From assembly GCF_016406305.1 (NCBI RefSeq), contig NZ_CP066369.1, forward strand, positions 1,320,501-1,384,500: DNA of 64,000 nucleotides, written 5' to 3'. Position numbers and translations under genes: made by a program. How positions within the stretch are numbered: the stretch's first letter is position 1; each line of letters opens with the position of its first letter. This document shows, piece by piece, positions 46,496 through 56,765 of the stretch. The notes under the pieces are model-generated. The model ran no database searches, was not told the origin of the DNA, and saw only the letters and a list, made by a program, of their open reading frames with translations. This stretch comes from Shewanella putrefaciens. GTDB lineage: Bacteria > Pseudomonadota > Gammaproteobacteria > Enterobacterales > Shewanellaceae.

Positions 46496-48718
46496 ATGAT
46501 GACTGAGGCTAATGCTTATTTTTATGACGGTGCCGAGGTGGCGCTGCTAAATGGTCAATACACGGACGTATTCTCACTCTTAGGTATGCACAGTTCGCCG
46601 GATGGTAAGGGACTCATAGTACGTTGCTTTTTACGCAACGCCCTTAAGGTTGAAGTGATAAGTCTTAAAGATGGCCGCAAAGTGGCGAGCCTGGATAGAG
46701 TCAACGAACAGGGCCTGTTTGCGGGCACATTGGGGCGGCGGGTTAAGCCGTTTCTCTATGGCTTAAGGGTGGAATATCCCCTGTGCCAGTTAGAGATAGT
46801 CGACCCCTACCAATTTGGTTCTTTGCTCAGCGACGATGATGTCTATCTGTTTGGTGAAGGTAGCGCCGAGCGGGCTTACGGCTTTTTAGGGGCGAATTGG
46901 CGTTATGTGGACGGCATTGAAGGCGTGCATTTTTGTGTCTGGGCGCCCAATGCGGCACGGGTTTCCCTGGTCGGGGATTTTAACCTTTGGGATCATACCC
47001 GCCATGTGATGCGCCAACATATCGCTAATGGCCTTTGGGAAATATTTTTACCTAATGTGGCCGAAGGTGCGCACTATAAGTTTGATTTGGTCTATCAAAA
47101 TGGTGAGCGTCACGCCAAAGCCGATCCTATGGCAACCCAAATGGAATGCGCGCCCCATAATGCGTCTATCGTGCCGCCCAAACAGCATCACAGTTGGAAT
47201 GACACCGCTTGGATGAGAAAGCGGGCGGCAACGGCTTGGCATAAAGCGCCTATGTCTATCTATGAAGTGCACTTAGGTTCCTGGCGCCGAAAGGGGAGTA
47301 ATGGCGAGCAATTCTTAGATTATCAAGATCTTATTGAACAGCTTATTCCCTATGTGAAGGAGCAAGCTTTTACCCATATCGAATTGATGCCGATCAGTGA
47401 ATATCCCTTCGACGGCTCCTGGGGCTACCAGCCCGTCGGCCTCTTTGCCCCGAGCCACAGATTTGGTGAGGCCAGTGGACTCAAGGCCTTTGTTGATGCC
47501 TGTCATCAGGCGGATATTGGTATTATTCTCGATTGGGTCGCGGCCCATTTCCCTAAGGATCCCCACGGATTAGTGCGTTTTGACGGCACTTGTTTATATG
47601 AGCATGAGGATCCCCGCAAGGGCACTCACCCCGATTGGGATACTCTGATCTACAACTATGACCGCGGTGAAGTGCGCAGTTTTTTACTGAGTAATGCCTG
47701 CTATTGGCTGCGGGAGTTTCACTTTGATGGCTTAAGGTTAGATGCCGTGTCCTCCATGTTGTACCTCGATTACAGCCGTGAGCCGGGGCAATGGTTACCC
47801 AATGCCTATGGCGGGCGGGAAAATCTTGAGGCCATCGATTTTCTGCAGGTACTCAATCAGCGTCTTTATCAAGCCTTTCCCGGCATTTGCATGATAGCCG
47901 AAGAGTCTACCGCCTTTGCGGGGGTGACTAAACCTACGGATCACTCTGGCTTGGGCTTCGGCTTTAAGTGGAATATGGGCTGGATGAACGACAGCCTAAG
48001 TTACTTAGGGCGCGATCCCATCTATCGCCAATACCATCACCATCAACTGACCTTCAGCCTAATGTACGCCTACACTGAGCAGTTTATGTTGTCCGTCAGC
48101 CACGATGAAGTCGTGCACGGCAAGGGCTCACTGCTGCATAAAATCCCCGGTGATGATTGGCAAAAATTTGCCACCTTGCGTGCCTACTATGGCTTTATGT
48201 GGGGGCATCCGGGTAAGAAACTCCTCTTTATGGGCAGTGAATTTGCCCAGCGCAACGAGTGGAACCATAACCACAGCTTAGATTGGCATCTACTGGCCTT
48301 TGAGCCACACCAAGGCGTGCAGCACTGGCTTCGCGATCTCAATCAGTTATATAGGCAAATGCCGGCGTTATCCGTGCTCGATTATGACACTGCGGGGTTT
48401 CGCTGGCTCGATTGCGACAATGGTCGTGACAGCATTTTCACTTTCGTACGCTATGGCTTAGCGGAGGATGCGCCCCTCGTCTTTGTGATCAATATGACGC
48501 CCACGGTTCACCAAGGGTTTCGCATCGGCTTACCCCAAGGCGGGGATTTTTGTGAATACCTCAACAGCGATAGCCATCTCTATGGTGGTTCTGATCAGGG
48601 GAATGCTGGCCTAGTCGTGGCTGAGGCGCAGCCATGGCAGGGGATGGCGCAGAGCGCGCTTATTACAGTGCCGCCTCTGGGCTGTTTAGTTCTAGGCCCT
48701 GCAGCGGGTCGAGGTTAA
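46496..48718 (+). CDS. glgB: 1,4-alpha-glucan branching enzyme
   Basis: Introduces alpha-1,6 branches into glycogen. I place the start at ATG 46496 ([12 protein letters not shown]) after GGAAG; ATG 46478 is in frame but lacks a site, so the protein has about 740 residues. Domains: two N-terminal beta domains (about 20-230, with [21 protein letters not shown]), the GH13 barrel (about 240-600) and a C-terminal beta domain. Catalytic residues are in [12 protein letters not shown] (nucleophile Asp), MIAEESTAF (Glu) and [12 protein letters not shown] (Asp). It is 6 bp upstream of glgX. Confidence 0.96.
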   Translation: MMTEANAYFYDGAEVALLNGQYTDVFSLLGMHSSPDGKGLIVRCFLRNALKVEVISLKDGRKVASLDRVNEQGLFAGTLGRRVKPFLYGLRVEYPLCQLEIVDPYQFGSLLSDDDVYLFGEGSAERAYGFLGANWRYVDGIEGVHFCVWAPNAARVSLVGDFNLWDHTRHVMRQHIANGLWEIFLPNVAEGAHYKFDLVYQNGERHAKADPMATQMECAPHNASIVPPKQHHSWNDTAWMRKRAATAWHKAPMSIYEVHLGSWRRKGSNGEQFLDYQDLIEQLIPYVKEQAFTHIELMPISEYPFDGSWGYQPVGLFAPSHRFGEASGLKAFVDACHQADIGIILDWVAAHFPKDPHGLVRFDGTCLYEHEDPRKGTHPDWDTLIYNYDRGEVRSFLLSNACYWLREFHFDGLRLDAVSSMLYLDYSREPGQWLPNAYGGRENLEAIDFLQVLNQRLYQAFPGICMIAEESTAFAGVTKPTDHSGLGFGFKWNMGWMNDSLSYLGRDPIYRQYHHHQLTFSLMYAYTEQFMLSVSHDEVVHGKGSLLHKIPGDDWQKFATLRAYYGFMWGHPGKKLLFMGSEFAQRNEWNHNHSLDWHLLAFEPHQGVQHWLRDLNQLYRQMPALSVLDYDTAGFRWLDCDNGRDSIFTFVRYGLAEDAPLVFVINMTPTVHQGFRIGLPQGGDFCEYLNSDSHLYGGSDQGNAGLVVAEAQPWQGMAQSALITVPPLGCLVLGPAAGRG

Positions 48719-48724
48719 TACACT

Positions 48725-50941
48725 ATGGCAACCGAGGCTTGGCTGACACCGAAGCACCATTTCCCCTATGAACTCAGCACCGGAAGCCCTTTTCCACTCG
48801 GGGCGACTGCGGATGAGGGCGGGGTGAATTTTTCGTTATTCTCCGCCCATGCAACTGGGGTCGAACTCTGCCTATTCGATGATGCCGGCCATAGTGAAAT
48901 CCACCGTATTGCCCTGAGTGAACAGACGCAGCAGATCTGGCATGGCTATGTGCATGGGCTTAAGGCCGGGCAACTTTATGCCTATCGGGTTTATGGCCCC
49001 TATGAACCGCAGCTCGGGCACAGATTTAATCCCCATAAATTGTTGCTCGACCCCTATGCACGCCAGCTGGTGGGCGAGTATCAACACCATAGGGCTAACT
49101 ACGGCTATGAATTAAATAGCAGTAGCGAAGACTTATCGTTCAGTACCTTAGATAACGCGGCATTTATGCCTAAGTGCAAAGTGGTGGATATTCGGCCGCT
49201 CATCGCCGCCGCCAAGGAATCGGCCATTCGGCCACTCGTTCGTCGGCCATTAGCGCAAAGCATTATCTATGAGATGCACCTTAAGGGTTTTACGGCGGCG
49301 CATCCCGAGATTGACGATAAGCGGCGCGGCACTTTTGCGGGGTTAGCTTCCAAGCCCGCCATCGACTATTTAGTCGAGCTTGGAGTGACCTGTGTTGAAC
49401 TCCTTCCGGTGCAGGCTTTTTTTACTGAACCTTTTTTACTGGAAAAACAGTTAACTAATTATTGGGGTTATAACAGCATCGGTTTTTTTGCCCCCGAACC
49501 CAGCTATTTATCCTCGGCGGAGATTAGCGAGTTTAGAGCCATGGTGGATGCGCTCCATAGCGCTGGGATCGAAGTTATCCTCGATGTGGTCTACAACCAC
49601 AGTGCCGAAGGCAGTCGATTGGGGCCCACCTTAAGTTTTCGCGGCATAGATAACCTCAGTTATTACCGTTTACACCCCAATGATAAACGTTTCTATATCA
49701 ATGATACGGGTTGTGGAAATACCTTAAATATTAATCATCCTCGCATGTTACAGCTCGTGCTTGATTCGCTGCGTTACTGGGTCGAAGTCATGGGCGTGGA
49801 TGGCTTTCGCTTCGATTTGGCCGCCTGCCTTGGGCGTGAAGCCTATGGGTTTGATCCAGGCTCAGGTTTTTTCGATGCACTGCTGCAGGACCCTGTGTTG
49901 TGCCAAGTGAAATTGATTGCCGAGCCTTGGGATATTGGCCCTGGGGGTTATCAATTGGGCAATTTCCCCGTGGCCTTTAGCGAGTGGAACGACAGATACC
50001 GCGATACTATGCGCCGTTTCTGGCGTGGCGATCATGGTATGTTGCCCGAGTTTGCCCGCCGTTTTCACGGCTCTGGGGATTTTTTTGAGCACAGCGGTCG
50101 GCCCCCCGCTGCCAGTATTAACTTTTTAACTAGCCACGACGGATTCACTCTGGGGGATCTTGTGAGTTATACCCACAGGCATAACCTCGCCAATGGGGAA
50201 GATAATCGGGATGGCCACCAAGAAAACTTCAGTTATCACTACGGCGTTGAAGGGGCAACCTCGGATCCCACCATTATGGCGATTCGGGCGCGGCAGCAGC
50301 GTAATTTATTAACCACGTTATTTTTATCCCAGGGCGTGCCCATGCTACTTAGCGGGGATGAAACCGGGCGCACCCAATTAGGCAATAACAATGCCTATTG
50401 CCAAGACAATAAGCTCAACTGGTTCGATTGGTCGCCTGTCGGGATGGACAGAGAGCTGCTCGCCTTTACTCGCACACTCATTGCCCTGCGTAAGCGTTTT
50501 CCGCTCCTGTGTGCTAGGCATTTTATCCACGAGCAATTAGTCGCCCAGCCCTTAGCACCCCGGCCCTTAGCAACAGCCTCGGCCCGTTTAGATTGGTTTA
50601 GCCGTCAAGGGGAACAAATGACTAAGAGCCTGTGGAGCGAGTCCATGTGCCGTAGCCTGAGCGTGGTCTTGTCTGGGGACTTAGAACTTAAGGGCAAACA
50701 ACAGGCGTTACTGCTTATGGTCAATGCCGACGATAATCCCTTAGTTTTTACGCCCCCGACACTCGCCCACTTAAGCCCGTGGCAATGCCTCATTCATACC
50801 CAATCCGACTCGCAATCGGGCACCCCATTAGACAGTCAATCGTCCCCCTGTGCTGGGCCGCTGGATGCTCAGGTCTTACCGACTCGATACCTGTTACAGG
50901 ATCGCAGTCTTATGCTGTTTCATGCTGATTTAATTTTATAA
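48725..50941 (+). CDS. glgX: Glycogen debranching enzyme
   Basis: Hydrolyses alpha-1,6 branches left after phosphorylase action. The 738-residue GH13 (isoamylase-type) enzyme has an N-terminal CBM48 domain (PFPLGATADEGGVNFSLFSAHA) and a catalytic barrel with VDGFRFDLAACLGRE (nucleophile), KLIAEPWDIGPGGYQLGNFP (Glu) and LTSHDGFTLGDLVSY (Asp). The C-terminal domain is longer than in E. coli GlgX and contains a Q/S/P-rich loop near residue 690-715. It lies 6 bp after glgB and 18 bp before glgP. Confidence 0.95.
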   Translation: MATEAWLTPKHHFPYELSTGSPFPLGATADEGGVNFSLFSAHATGVELCLFDDAGHSEIHRIALSEQTQQIWHGYVHGLKAGQLYAYRVYGPYEPQLGHRFNPHKLLLDPYARQLVGEYQHHRANYGYELNSSSEDLSFSTLDNAAFMPKCKVVDIRPLIAAAKESAIRPLVRRPLAQSIIYEMHLKGFTAAHPEIDDKRRGTFAGLASKPAIDYLVELGVTCVELLPVQAFFTEPFLLEKQLTNYWGYNSIGFFAPEPSYLSSAEISEFRAMVDALHSAGIEVILDVVYNHSAEGSRLGPTLSFRGIDNLSYYRLHPNDKRFYINDTGCGNTLNINHPRMLQLVLDSLRYWVEVMGVDGFRFDLAACLGREAYGFDPGSGFFDALLQDPVLCQVKLIAEPWDIGPGGYQLGNFPVAFSEWNDRYRDTMRRFWRGDHGMLPEFARRFHGSGDFFEHSGRPPAASINFLTSHDGFTLGDLVSYTHRHNLANGEDNRDGHQENFSYHYGVEGATSDPTIMAIRARQQRNLLTTLFLSQGVPMLLSGDETGRTQLGNNNAYCQDNKLNWFDWSPVGMDRELLAFTRTLIALRKRFPLLCARHFIHEQLVAQPLAPRPLATASARLDWFSRQGEQMTKSLWSESMCRSLSVVLSGDLELKGKQQALLLMVNADDNPLVFTPPTLAHLSPWQCLIHTQSDSQSGTPLDSQSSPCAGPLDAQVLPTRYLLQDRSLMLFHADLIL

Positions 50942-50959
50942 ATAATCAAGGAATTAACT

Positions 50960-53473
50960 ATGAGTAATGACAGTGAGCTGAGCCTTAATCCCCCTGACGC
51001 TAAAACGGCTAAATCCAGCCGCGCCAAAAAAACGAGTACCGTTAAAAAAGCGGTAGAACCCTGTGAGCCCTGTGATGCGCTGCCCGCGTCCTTCGAGCGC
51101 CATGTTCGTTACGGGTTAAGCCGCGGTGAAGGGGTTAGCTGCGAGTTATTTCAAGCCCTTGCACTGAGTGTAAAGGAGCAAATGTTAGATAACTGGCGCC
51201 AGACCCGATTAGATGACAGCCATTTTGAACGGCGGCAAGTGGCTTATTTTTCCCTTGAATTTTTAATGGGTAGGGCGCTGGGTAATGCCTTATTAAGCTT
51301 AGATTTACAACAGGATAGCCGTGATGCATTGAGCCATTATGCGGTCACATTGGAGGCGCTAGAAGAGGTGGAACATGATGCGGGCTTAGGCAATGGGGGC
51401 TTAGGTCGACTCGCCGCCTGTTTTCTCGATAGCTGCGCCAGCATGGATTTATCGGTAACGGGTTATGGCATTCGTTATGAGTACGGCATGTTTGCCCAGA
51501 AGATTGTCGATGGCTATCAAGTCGAGCGCCCCGACCGCTGGTTACGTGAGGGCAACCCCTGGGAAGTGCGGGTGCCAAACCATAATGTGACTGTGCCTTT
51601 TTTCGGCCACACCGAATCCTATGTGGATAAGCAGGGGCGCAGGCATATGACTTGGGTCGACACCCAGGATGTGCTCGCCGTCGCCTACGACATGCCAGTG
51701 CCAGGGTATCGCAATGGCAGGGTGAATACCTTGAGGTTATGGAAGGCGGAGGCGACGGATGACTTCGACCTCGCGGAATTTAACCAAGGTGACTATACCG
51801 AGGCCGTGGCCCGTAAAAACTTGGCCGAGCAGATCACTATGGTGCTCTATCCCAATGATGCCAGCGAAAACGGCAAGGAGCTGCGCCTGCGTCAACAGTA
51901 TTTTTTATCCTCCGCCAGTCTGCAGGACTTGCTCAAACGTTGGGTGCACCAGCATGGCCATGACTTTAGCGATTTTGCCGCTAAGAATGTGATGCAGTTA
52001 AACGACACTCACCCGAGTATCGCCGTACCGGAATTAATGCGCTTACTGTTGGATGAATATGGTCTGGAATGGGATGCCGCTTGGGCCATCACTTGCCACA
52101 CTATGGCCTACACCAATCACACCTTGTTACCCGAAGCCTTAGAGCGCTGGCCTGTGCGCATGATGGCGTTAATGCTGCCGCGCATTTTAGAAATCATCTA
52201 TGAAATCAATGCTCGCTATTTAGATATAGTCGCCCACCATTGGCCGGGGGATGGCGCAAAACTGGCGAGTATGTCGATTATCCAAGATGGCCCCAATCCC
52301 CATGTGCGCATGGCATATCTGGCGATAGTGGCCAGTTTTTCGGTGAATGGGGTGGCGGGGCTGCATACCCAATTATTAAAGACAGGGCTATTTAAGGATT
52401 TTTATACCCTGTGGCCGGAGAAGTTTAATAACCGCACAAATGGCGTGACACCCAGGCGCTGGTTGGCCCATTGCAACCCGGCATTGGCCAAGCTGTTGAC
52501 TGCCCATTTAGGCCATGGGTGGGTGACGGATTTAAAGCAACTCACGGCGCTCAATGCCTTAACGCACGATGCCAGCTTTATTCAAAAATGGCGCGAGGTA
52601 AAACAGGCCAATAAGGCGCAGCTGGCACAAATGATCCTTAAGGAATGCGGCGTCGCGTTCGACCCTAGTATGCTGTTTGATGTGCAAGTTAAGCGTATCC
52701 ATGAGTATAAACGCCAGCTACTCAATATCTTACATGTTATCCACCTCTATCATCAGATCCAGCAAGGTCACACTGAAAACATGGTGCCGCGCTGTGTGCT
52801 TATCGGTGGTAAGGCCGCTCCCGGCTATTTTATGGCAAAGCTGATTATCAAACTCGCTAACAATGTGGCCCATATGGTCAATTCCGATCCCGTAGTGGCC
52901 CCCTATCTGCGCTTTGCGTTTTTACCCAACTACAACGTCAGCGCCATGGAAAAAATTTGCCCAGGCACAGATTTGTCGGAGCAAATTTCGACCGCGGGTA
53001 AAGAGGCCTCTGGCACCGGCAATATGAAATTTATGATGAATGGCGCGCTCACCATAGGCACCTTAGACGGCGCGAATATTGAAATGCTTGAGGAAGTTGG
53101 AGTGGAAAACTTCTTCATGTTTGGTCTGAATGCCGAGCAAGTCGGGCAGATGCGCTGCGATTATCACCCGCAGCGGATTATCGCCCAGTCCAGTGCTCTG
53201 TCTGAGGTGATGGCGCTATTAAAGAGTGGCCATTTTAACCTACTCGAACCCGGTATTTTTGACCCTATCATCGCCTCCATTGAAAGTCAGGACGATCAGT
53301 GGATGACGGCGGCGGATTTTGATAGCTATCGCACCGCCCAAGAAGCGGTCGCCCATGTGTACAAAGATCCTAAATTGTGGACGCAAATGAGCATTCGCAA
53401 TACCGCGGCCAGCGGCCGTTTTTCTAGCGATGTCACCATCGCAGGTTACAGGGATGAAATTTGGAAGTTGTAA
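50960..53473 (+). CDS. glgP: Glycogen phosphorylase
   Basis: Releases glucose-1-phosphate from glycogen ends. The 837-residue GT35 enzyme carries the pyridoxal-phosphate lysine motif EASGTGNMKFMMNGALTIG near residue 680-700. Other conserved parts are YFSLEFLMGRALGNAL, the glycine loop AGLGNGGLGRLAACFLDS and DGYQVERPDRW. An N-terminal extension of about 45 residues rich in Lys, Ser and Ala precedes the core; it has no known role and is not a signal peptide. AAGGAATT stands upstream of the start. Confidence 0.96.
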   Translation: MSNDSELSLNPPDAKTAKSSRAKKTSTVKKAVEPCEPCDALPASFERHVRYGLSRGEGVSCELFQALALSVKEQMLDNWRQTRLDDSHFERRQVAYFSLEFLMGRALGNALLSLDLQQDSRDALSHYAVTLEALEEVEHDAGLGNGGLGRLAACFLDSCASMDLSVTGYGIRYEYGMFAQKIVDGYQVERPDRWLREGNPWEVRVPNHNVTVPFFGHTESYVDKQGRRHMTWVDTQDVLAVAYDMPVPGYRNGRVNTLRLWKAEATDDFDLAEFNQGDYTEAVARKNLAEQITMVLYPNDASENGKELRLRQQYFLSSASLQDLLKRWVHQHGHDFSDFAAKNVMQLNDTHPSIAVPELMRLLLDEYGLEWDAAWAITCHTMAYTNHTLLPEALERWPVRMMALMLPRILEIIYEINARYLDIVAHHWPGDGAKLASMSIIQDGPNPHVRMAYLAIVASFSVNGVAGLHTQLLKTGLFKDFYTLWPEKFNNRTNGVTPRRWLAHCNPALAKLLTAHLGHGWVTDLKQLTALNALTHDASFIQKWREVKQANKAQLAQMILKECGVAFDPSMLFDVQVKRIHEYKRQLLNILHVIHLYHQIQQGHTENMVPRCVLIGGKAAPGYFMAKLIIKLANNVAHMVNSDPVVAPYLRFAFLPNYNVSAMEKICPGTDLSEQISTAGKEASGTGNMKFMMNGALTIGTLDGANIEMLEEVGVENFFMFGLNAEQVGQMRCDYHPQRIIAQSSALSEVMALLKSGHFNLLEPGIFDPIIASIESQDDQWMTAADFDSYRTAQEAVAHVYKDPKLWTQMSIRNTAASGRFSSDVTIAGYRDEIWKL

Positions 53474-53506
53474 GAGCATCCAGCAATCAATCAATGGAGA
53501 GTGAAA

Positions 53507-53620
53507 ATGAAGGGATGCCAATATGGGGAAGCCCGTTGCCAGTCAACTGGGGTTAAGGGGATGTCGATGGCGTGTCTTATCGCGGCATTAATCGACAGTA
53601 ATGCGTCGTTTTCGGAGTAA
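53507..53620 (+). CDS. Putative 37-residue small protein between glgP and glgC
   Basis: An open frame of 37 codons (MKGCQYGEARCQSTG...) with a good site, GGAGAG, 5-6 bases before the ATG. It has three cysteines (4, 11, 23) and a short hydrophobic stretch SMACLIAALI. It fills most of the 153-bp gap between glgP and glgC, and its stop TAA is joined to GGAG, the ribosome-binding site of glgC, so translation of the two should be coupled. It may be a leader that sets glgC expression rather than a functional protein. No family is recognised. Confidence 0.45.
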   Translation: MKGCQYGEARCQSTGVKGMSMACLIAALIDSNASFSE

Positions 53621-53626
53621 TAGCTT

Positions 53627-54889
53627 ATGTCTAATGTACGTTATATCAGTAATTTAACCCGTGAAACCTATGCATTAATTTTGGCTGGTGGACGAGGCTC
53701 ACGTTTGCATGAACTCACGGATTGGCGCGCTAAACCTGCGCTGTATTTTGGGGGTAAGTTCCGCATTATCGATTTTCCGCTATCGAACTGTATTAACTCG
53801 GGGATCCGCCGTGTGGGGGTGGTGACTCAATATAAATCTCATTCATTGATCCGCCATGTTATGCGCGGCTGGGGCCATTTTAAGAAAGAGTTGGGTGAGT
53901 CGGTGGAGATTTTACCCGCATCACAGCGTTACTCCGAGAATTGGTACCAGGGCACGGCCGATGCCGTGTTCCAAAATATCGACATTATTCGCCACGAGCT
54001 ACCTAAGTATGTGATGGTGCTGTCGGGGGACCATGTGTACCGCATGGATTACGCCGGACTGTTGGCGGCCCATGCCGAGTCGGGTGCGGATATGACAGTT
54101 TCCTGCCTCGAGGTGCCCGTTGCCGAGGCTGCTGGCGCCTTTGGGGTGATGGAAGTCGATGAAGACATGCGGATTTTAGGCTTTGAAGAAAAACCGCTAC
54201 AGCCTAAGCATTCACCTGGCAATCCTGAAATGTGCTTAGCTTCCATGGGTAACTATGTGTTTAACACTGAGTTTTTATTTGATCAGTTGAAAAAGGACGC
54301 GCAGAACGCCAATTCTGACCGCGACTTTGGCAAGGATATTATTCCCTCGATCATCGAAAAGCATAAAGTGTTTGCTTACCCCTTTAAGAGTGCCTTCCCG
54401 AACGAGCAAGCCTACTGGCGCGATGTCGGCACCTTAGACTCCTTTTGGCAGGCCAATATGGAGTTGTTATCGCCAACACCCGCCTTAAATCTTTACGATG
54501 CGAAATGGCCTATTTGGACCTACCAGGAGCAATTACCCCCCGCCAAGTTTGTGTTTGACGATGATGATAGGCGTGGCATGGCGGTGGATTCGATCATTTC
54601 TGGCGGCTGTATTATTTCCGGCGCGACCGTGCGTAGAAGCGTGTTATTTAATGAGGTACGCGTCTGTTCCTACTCGCTGGTGGAGGATTCAGTGGTACTG
54701 CCCGATGTGGTCGTGCTGCGTCACTGTAAGATTAAAAATGCCATTATCGACAGGGGCTGCATTATCCCCGAGGGCACTGTGATTGGTTACAACCATGACC
54801 ACGACAGGGCCAAAGGCTTTCGAGTTTCAGAGAAGGGGATCACCTTAGTGACGCGGGATATGTTAGGCCTACCCGTGGGGTATGAGTAA
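53627..54889 (+). CDS. glgC: Glucose-1-phosphate adenylyltransferase
   Basis: Makes ADP-glucose, the committed and usually allosterically controlled step of glycogen synthesis. The 420-residue enzyme has the nucleotide loop [20 protein letters not shown], the substrate region [39 protein letters not shown] and a C-terminal left-handed beta-helix. The length and the N-terminal arginine-containing region fit the fructose-1,6-bisphosphate-activated type, but this is inferred. Its ribosome-binding site overlaps the stop of the 37-codon frame. Confidence 0.96.
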   Translation: MSNVRYISNLTRETYALILAGGRGSRLHELTDWRAKPALYFGGKFRIIDFPLSNCINSGIRRVGVVTQYKSHSLIRHVMRGWGHFKKELGESVEILPASQRYSENWYQGTADAVFQNIDIIRHELPKYVMVLSGDHVYRMDYAGLLAAHAESGADMTVSCLEVPVAEAAGAFGVMEVDEDMRILGFEEKPLQPKHSPGNPEMCLASMGNYVFNTEFLFDQLKKDAQNANSDRDFGKDIIPSIIEKHKVFAYPFKSAFPNEQAYWRDVGTLDSFWQANMELLSPTPALNLYDAKWPIWTYQEQLPPAKFVFDDDDRRGMAVDSIISGGCIISGATVRRSVLFNEVRVCSYSLVEDSVVLPDVVVLRHCKIKNAIIDRGCIIPEGTVIGYNHDHDRAKGFRVSEKGITLVTRDMLGLPVGYE

Positions 54890-54933
54890 GGCTAAGCCTA
54901 AGCCATTAATCGCCCGTGGTGTTGGATGATAAC

Positions 54934-54971
54934 TTTTAGTTTCAGAGCATAATTTTAGTTTCAGAACATAA
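54934..54971. repeat. 19-bp tandem duplication in the glgC-glgA gap
   Basis: Two adjacent copies of TTTTAGTTTCAGAgCATAA, differing by one base (G/A), 21 bp before the glgA start codon. Confidence 0.85.
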
Positions 54972-54992
54972 ATTTTTGGAGTGCCGATTTAA

Positions 54993-56657
54993 GTGAAACG
55001 TATCTTGATGGTTGCGGCGGAAAATGGTGCCCTAACGGGCGCCAAGGTTGGCGGCATGGCGGATGTGATCCGTGATTTGCCACCGGCCTTGGCGGGCGTG
55101 GATTTGTGCGTCGATGTGATTATGCCCAGTTATGGCTTTTTGATCCCGCCAACGGCCCAGGCTTTAGGCGAGTTTGAGGTAGCCTTTGGGGGAAGGCTAG
55201 AGCGGGTCAAATTAGTTGTGATCCCCCATCCTAGGGTCGATGGGGCTAAGATTTACTTGCTCGAACATGGACTCTGGCAATCCACCCCCGGGAAAATTTA
55301 TAGTCAGGGAAGTGCCGAACGTCCCTTTGCCGACGATGCCACTAAGTTTGCCTTACTCTGTGCCAGTGTCGCTAAGGCCTTAGTGACTGGCATAATCCCT
55401 ATGCCGCAGATGTTACATCTCCATGATTGGCATGCGGGCTGTTTAGCCATGCTGCGCGCTTTTGCACCTGAGTACAGCGCCCTTAAGACGATTGGCTGTG
55501 TGTTCTCTATTCATAACCTCGCCCTGCAGGGCATTCGGCCCCTTAGCCAGGATGCTTCCTCCCTGGCGGCTTGGTTTCCCGAGCTGTTTGCCGCCCTGAG
55601 TGATGGGCAAAGGCAGTTGATCGTCGATCCCCGTTATCCCCACTGCATTAACCCTATGCGAATGGGCATAGTGCTCAGTGATAGAGTGCACCTTGTCTCG
55701 CCTAGCTATGCAAAGGAAGTGTTGCTGCCATCGGATCTCGCCGCGGGATTTTTTGGTGGCGAGGGGTTAGAGCAAGACTTAAGGCTAAAAGCCGCTGAGG
55801 CTAAGGTCATTGGGATCTTAAATGGCTGTAACTATCCAGACATAACCCCCAATCTAAGCCCAAGCTCGAATCTAAACCCAAGCCCAAGCTCCAAAAAAGT
55901 TCAACCCGCAACGCCACAATTGCAACGTATTCAACTCGATGAATTTAAAACATTACTCACAACAATCGAGGCGGCGTTAGTCGAATGGCAGGGCACGCAA
56001 ACCCAAGTGAGCGGTGTGGATATGATTGCCTTTGCCCGGATTCAGGCCCATTGGCGCCATGCCCTAGTGGGTGAGGTCCCCAGCTTCCTGATGACATCCG
56101 TTGGCCGCTTGACCGATCAAAAAGTGTTGATTTTGCGCCAGCCATTACCTTCGGGTTTGTCTGTGCTCGAAACCCTGTTAAAGCAGTTACAACAGGCCCA
56201 ACCCCGGGCCCTATTTATCCTGCTGGGAAGTGGTGATGCTGGGATTGCTCAATTTTTTCAAAGCCTTGCCGCCAAATATGCTAACTTTTTATTCTTGCAG
56301 GGATACCATGAATCGCTGTCTGAATGTCTCTACCAATATGGGGACTTATTTATCATGCCAAGTTCCTTTGAGCCCTGCGGGATCAGCCAAATGCTGGCCA
56401 TGCGGGCCGGGCAGCCCTGTTTAGTGCATGGTGTCGGTGGACTCAAGGACACAGTGCACGATGGCGTCGATGGCTTTGTGTTTAATGGCAATGGCCTCAC
56501 TGAACAAGGTGAAGGGTTTTTACACAGGTTAGAAGAGGCAATAGATTGTTTTAATAGTGAAAATTGGTCAGAAATTCGTACAAATGCCCGGGCGAAACGT
56601 TTCGATTGGAGTCAGATTGCGCGACTGTATCAACAGCAGTTGTATGATAATTTGTGA
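54993..56657 (+). CDS. glgA: Glycogen synthase (ADP-glucose dependent)
   Basis: Extends alpha-1,4-glucan chains from ADP-glucose. The 554-residue GT5 enzyme starts with GTG. The N-terminal Rossmann domain has the donor loop as KVGGMADVIRDLPPAL (usual KxGGL with Met for Leu) and LHLHDWHAG. The C-terminal domain has TSVGRLTDQKVLIL and SSFEPCGISQMLAMRAGQPCLVHGVGGLKDTV, with the catalytic Glu in FEPCG. Between the two domains, after NGCNYPD (canonical NGID), there is a Ser/Pro/Asn-rich low-complexity insertion (about residues 285-310) encoded by near-repeats. The gene ends the operon and is separated from glgC by 103 bp. Confidence 0.93.
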   Translation: MKRILMVAAENGALTGAKVGGMADVIRDLPPALAGVDLCVDVIMPSYGFLIPPTAQALGEFEVAFGGRLERVKLVVIPHPRVDGAKIYLLEHGLWQSTPGKIYSQGSAERPFADDATKFALLCASVAKALVTGIIPMPQMLHLHDWHAGCLAMLRAFAPEYSALKTIGCVFSIHNLALQGIRPLSQDASSLAAWFPELFAALSDGQRQLIVDPRYPHCINPMRMGIVLSDRVHLVSPSYAKEVLLPSDLAAGFFGGEGLEQDLRLKAAEAKVIGILNGCNYPDITPNLSPSSNLNPSPSSKKVQPATPQLQRIQLDEFKTLLTTIEAALVEWQGTQTQVSGVDMIAFARIQAHWRHALVGEVPSFLMTSVGRLTDQKVLILRQPLPSGLSVLETLLKQLQQAQPRALFILLGSGDAGIAQFFQSLAAKYANFLFLQGYHESLSECLYQYGDLFIMPSSFEPCGISQMLAMRAGQPCLVHGVGGLKDTVHDGVDGFVFNGNGLTEQGEGFLHRLEEAIDCFNSENWSEIRTNARAKRFDWSQIARLYQQQLYDNL

Positions 56658-56765
56658 TAACAGGCTTGTAATTAGCGCATGATTTGTAAGCAATTCTGCT
56701 ACACTAGTGAGGGAAAGTTGTAACAGGTTCCCCATCCTTCACTTTTTGGAGTTGCTCCCTGATCC

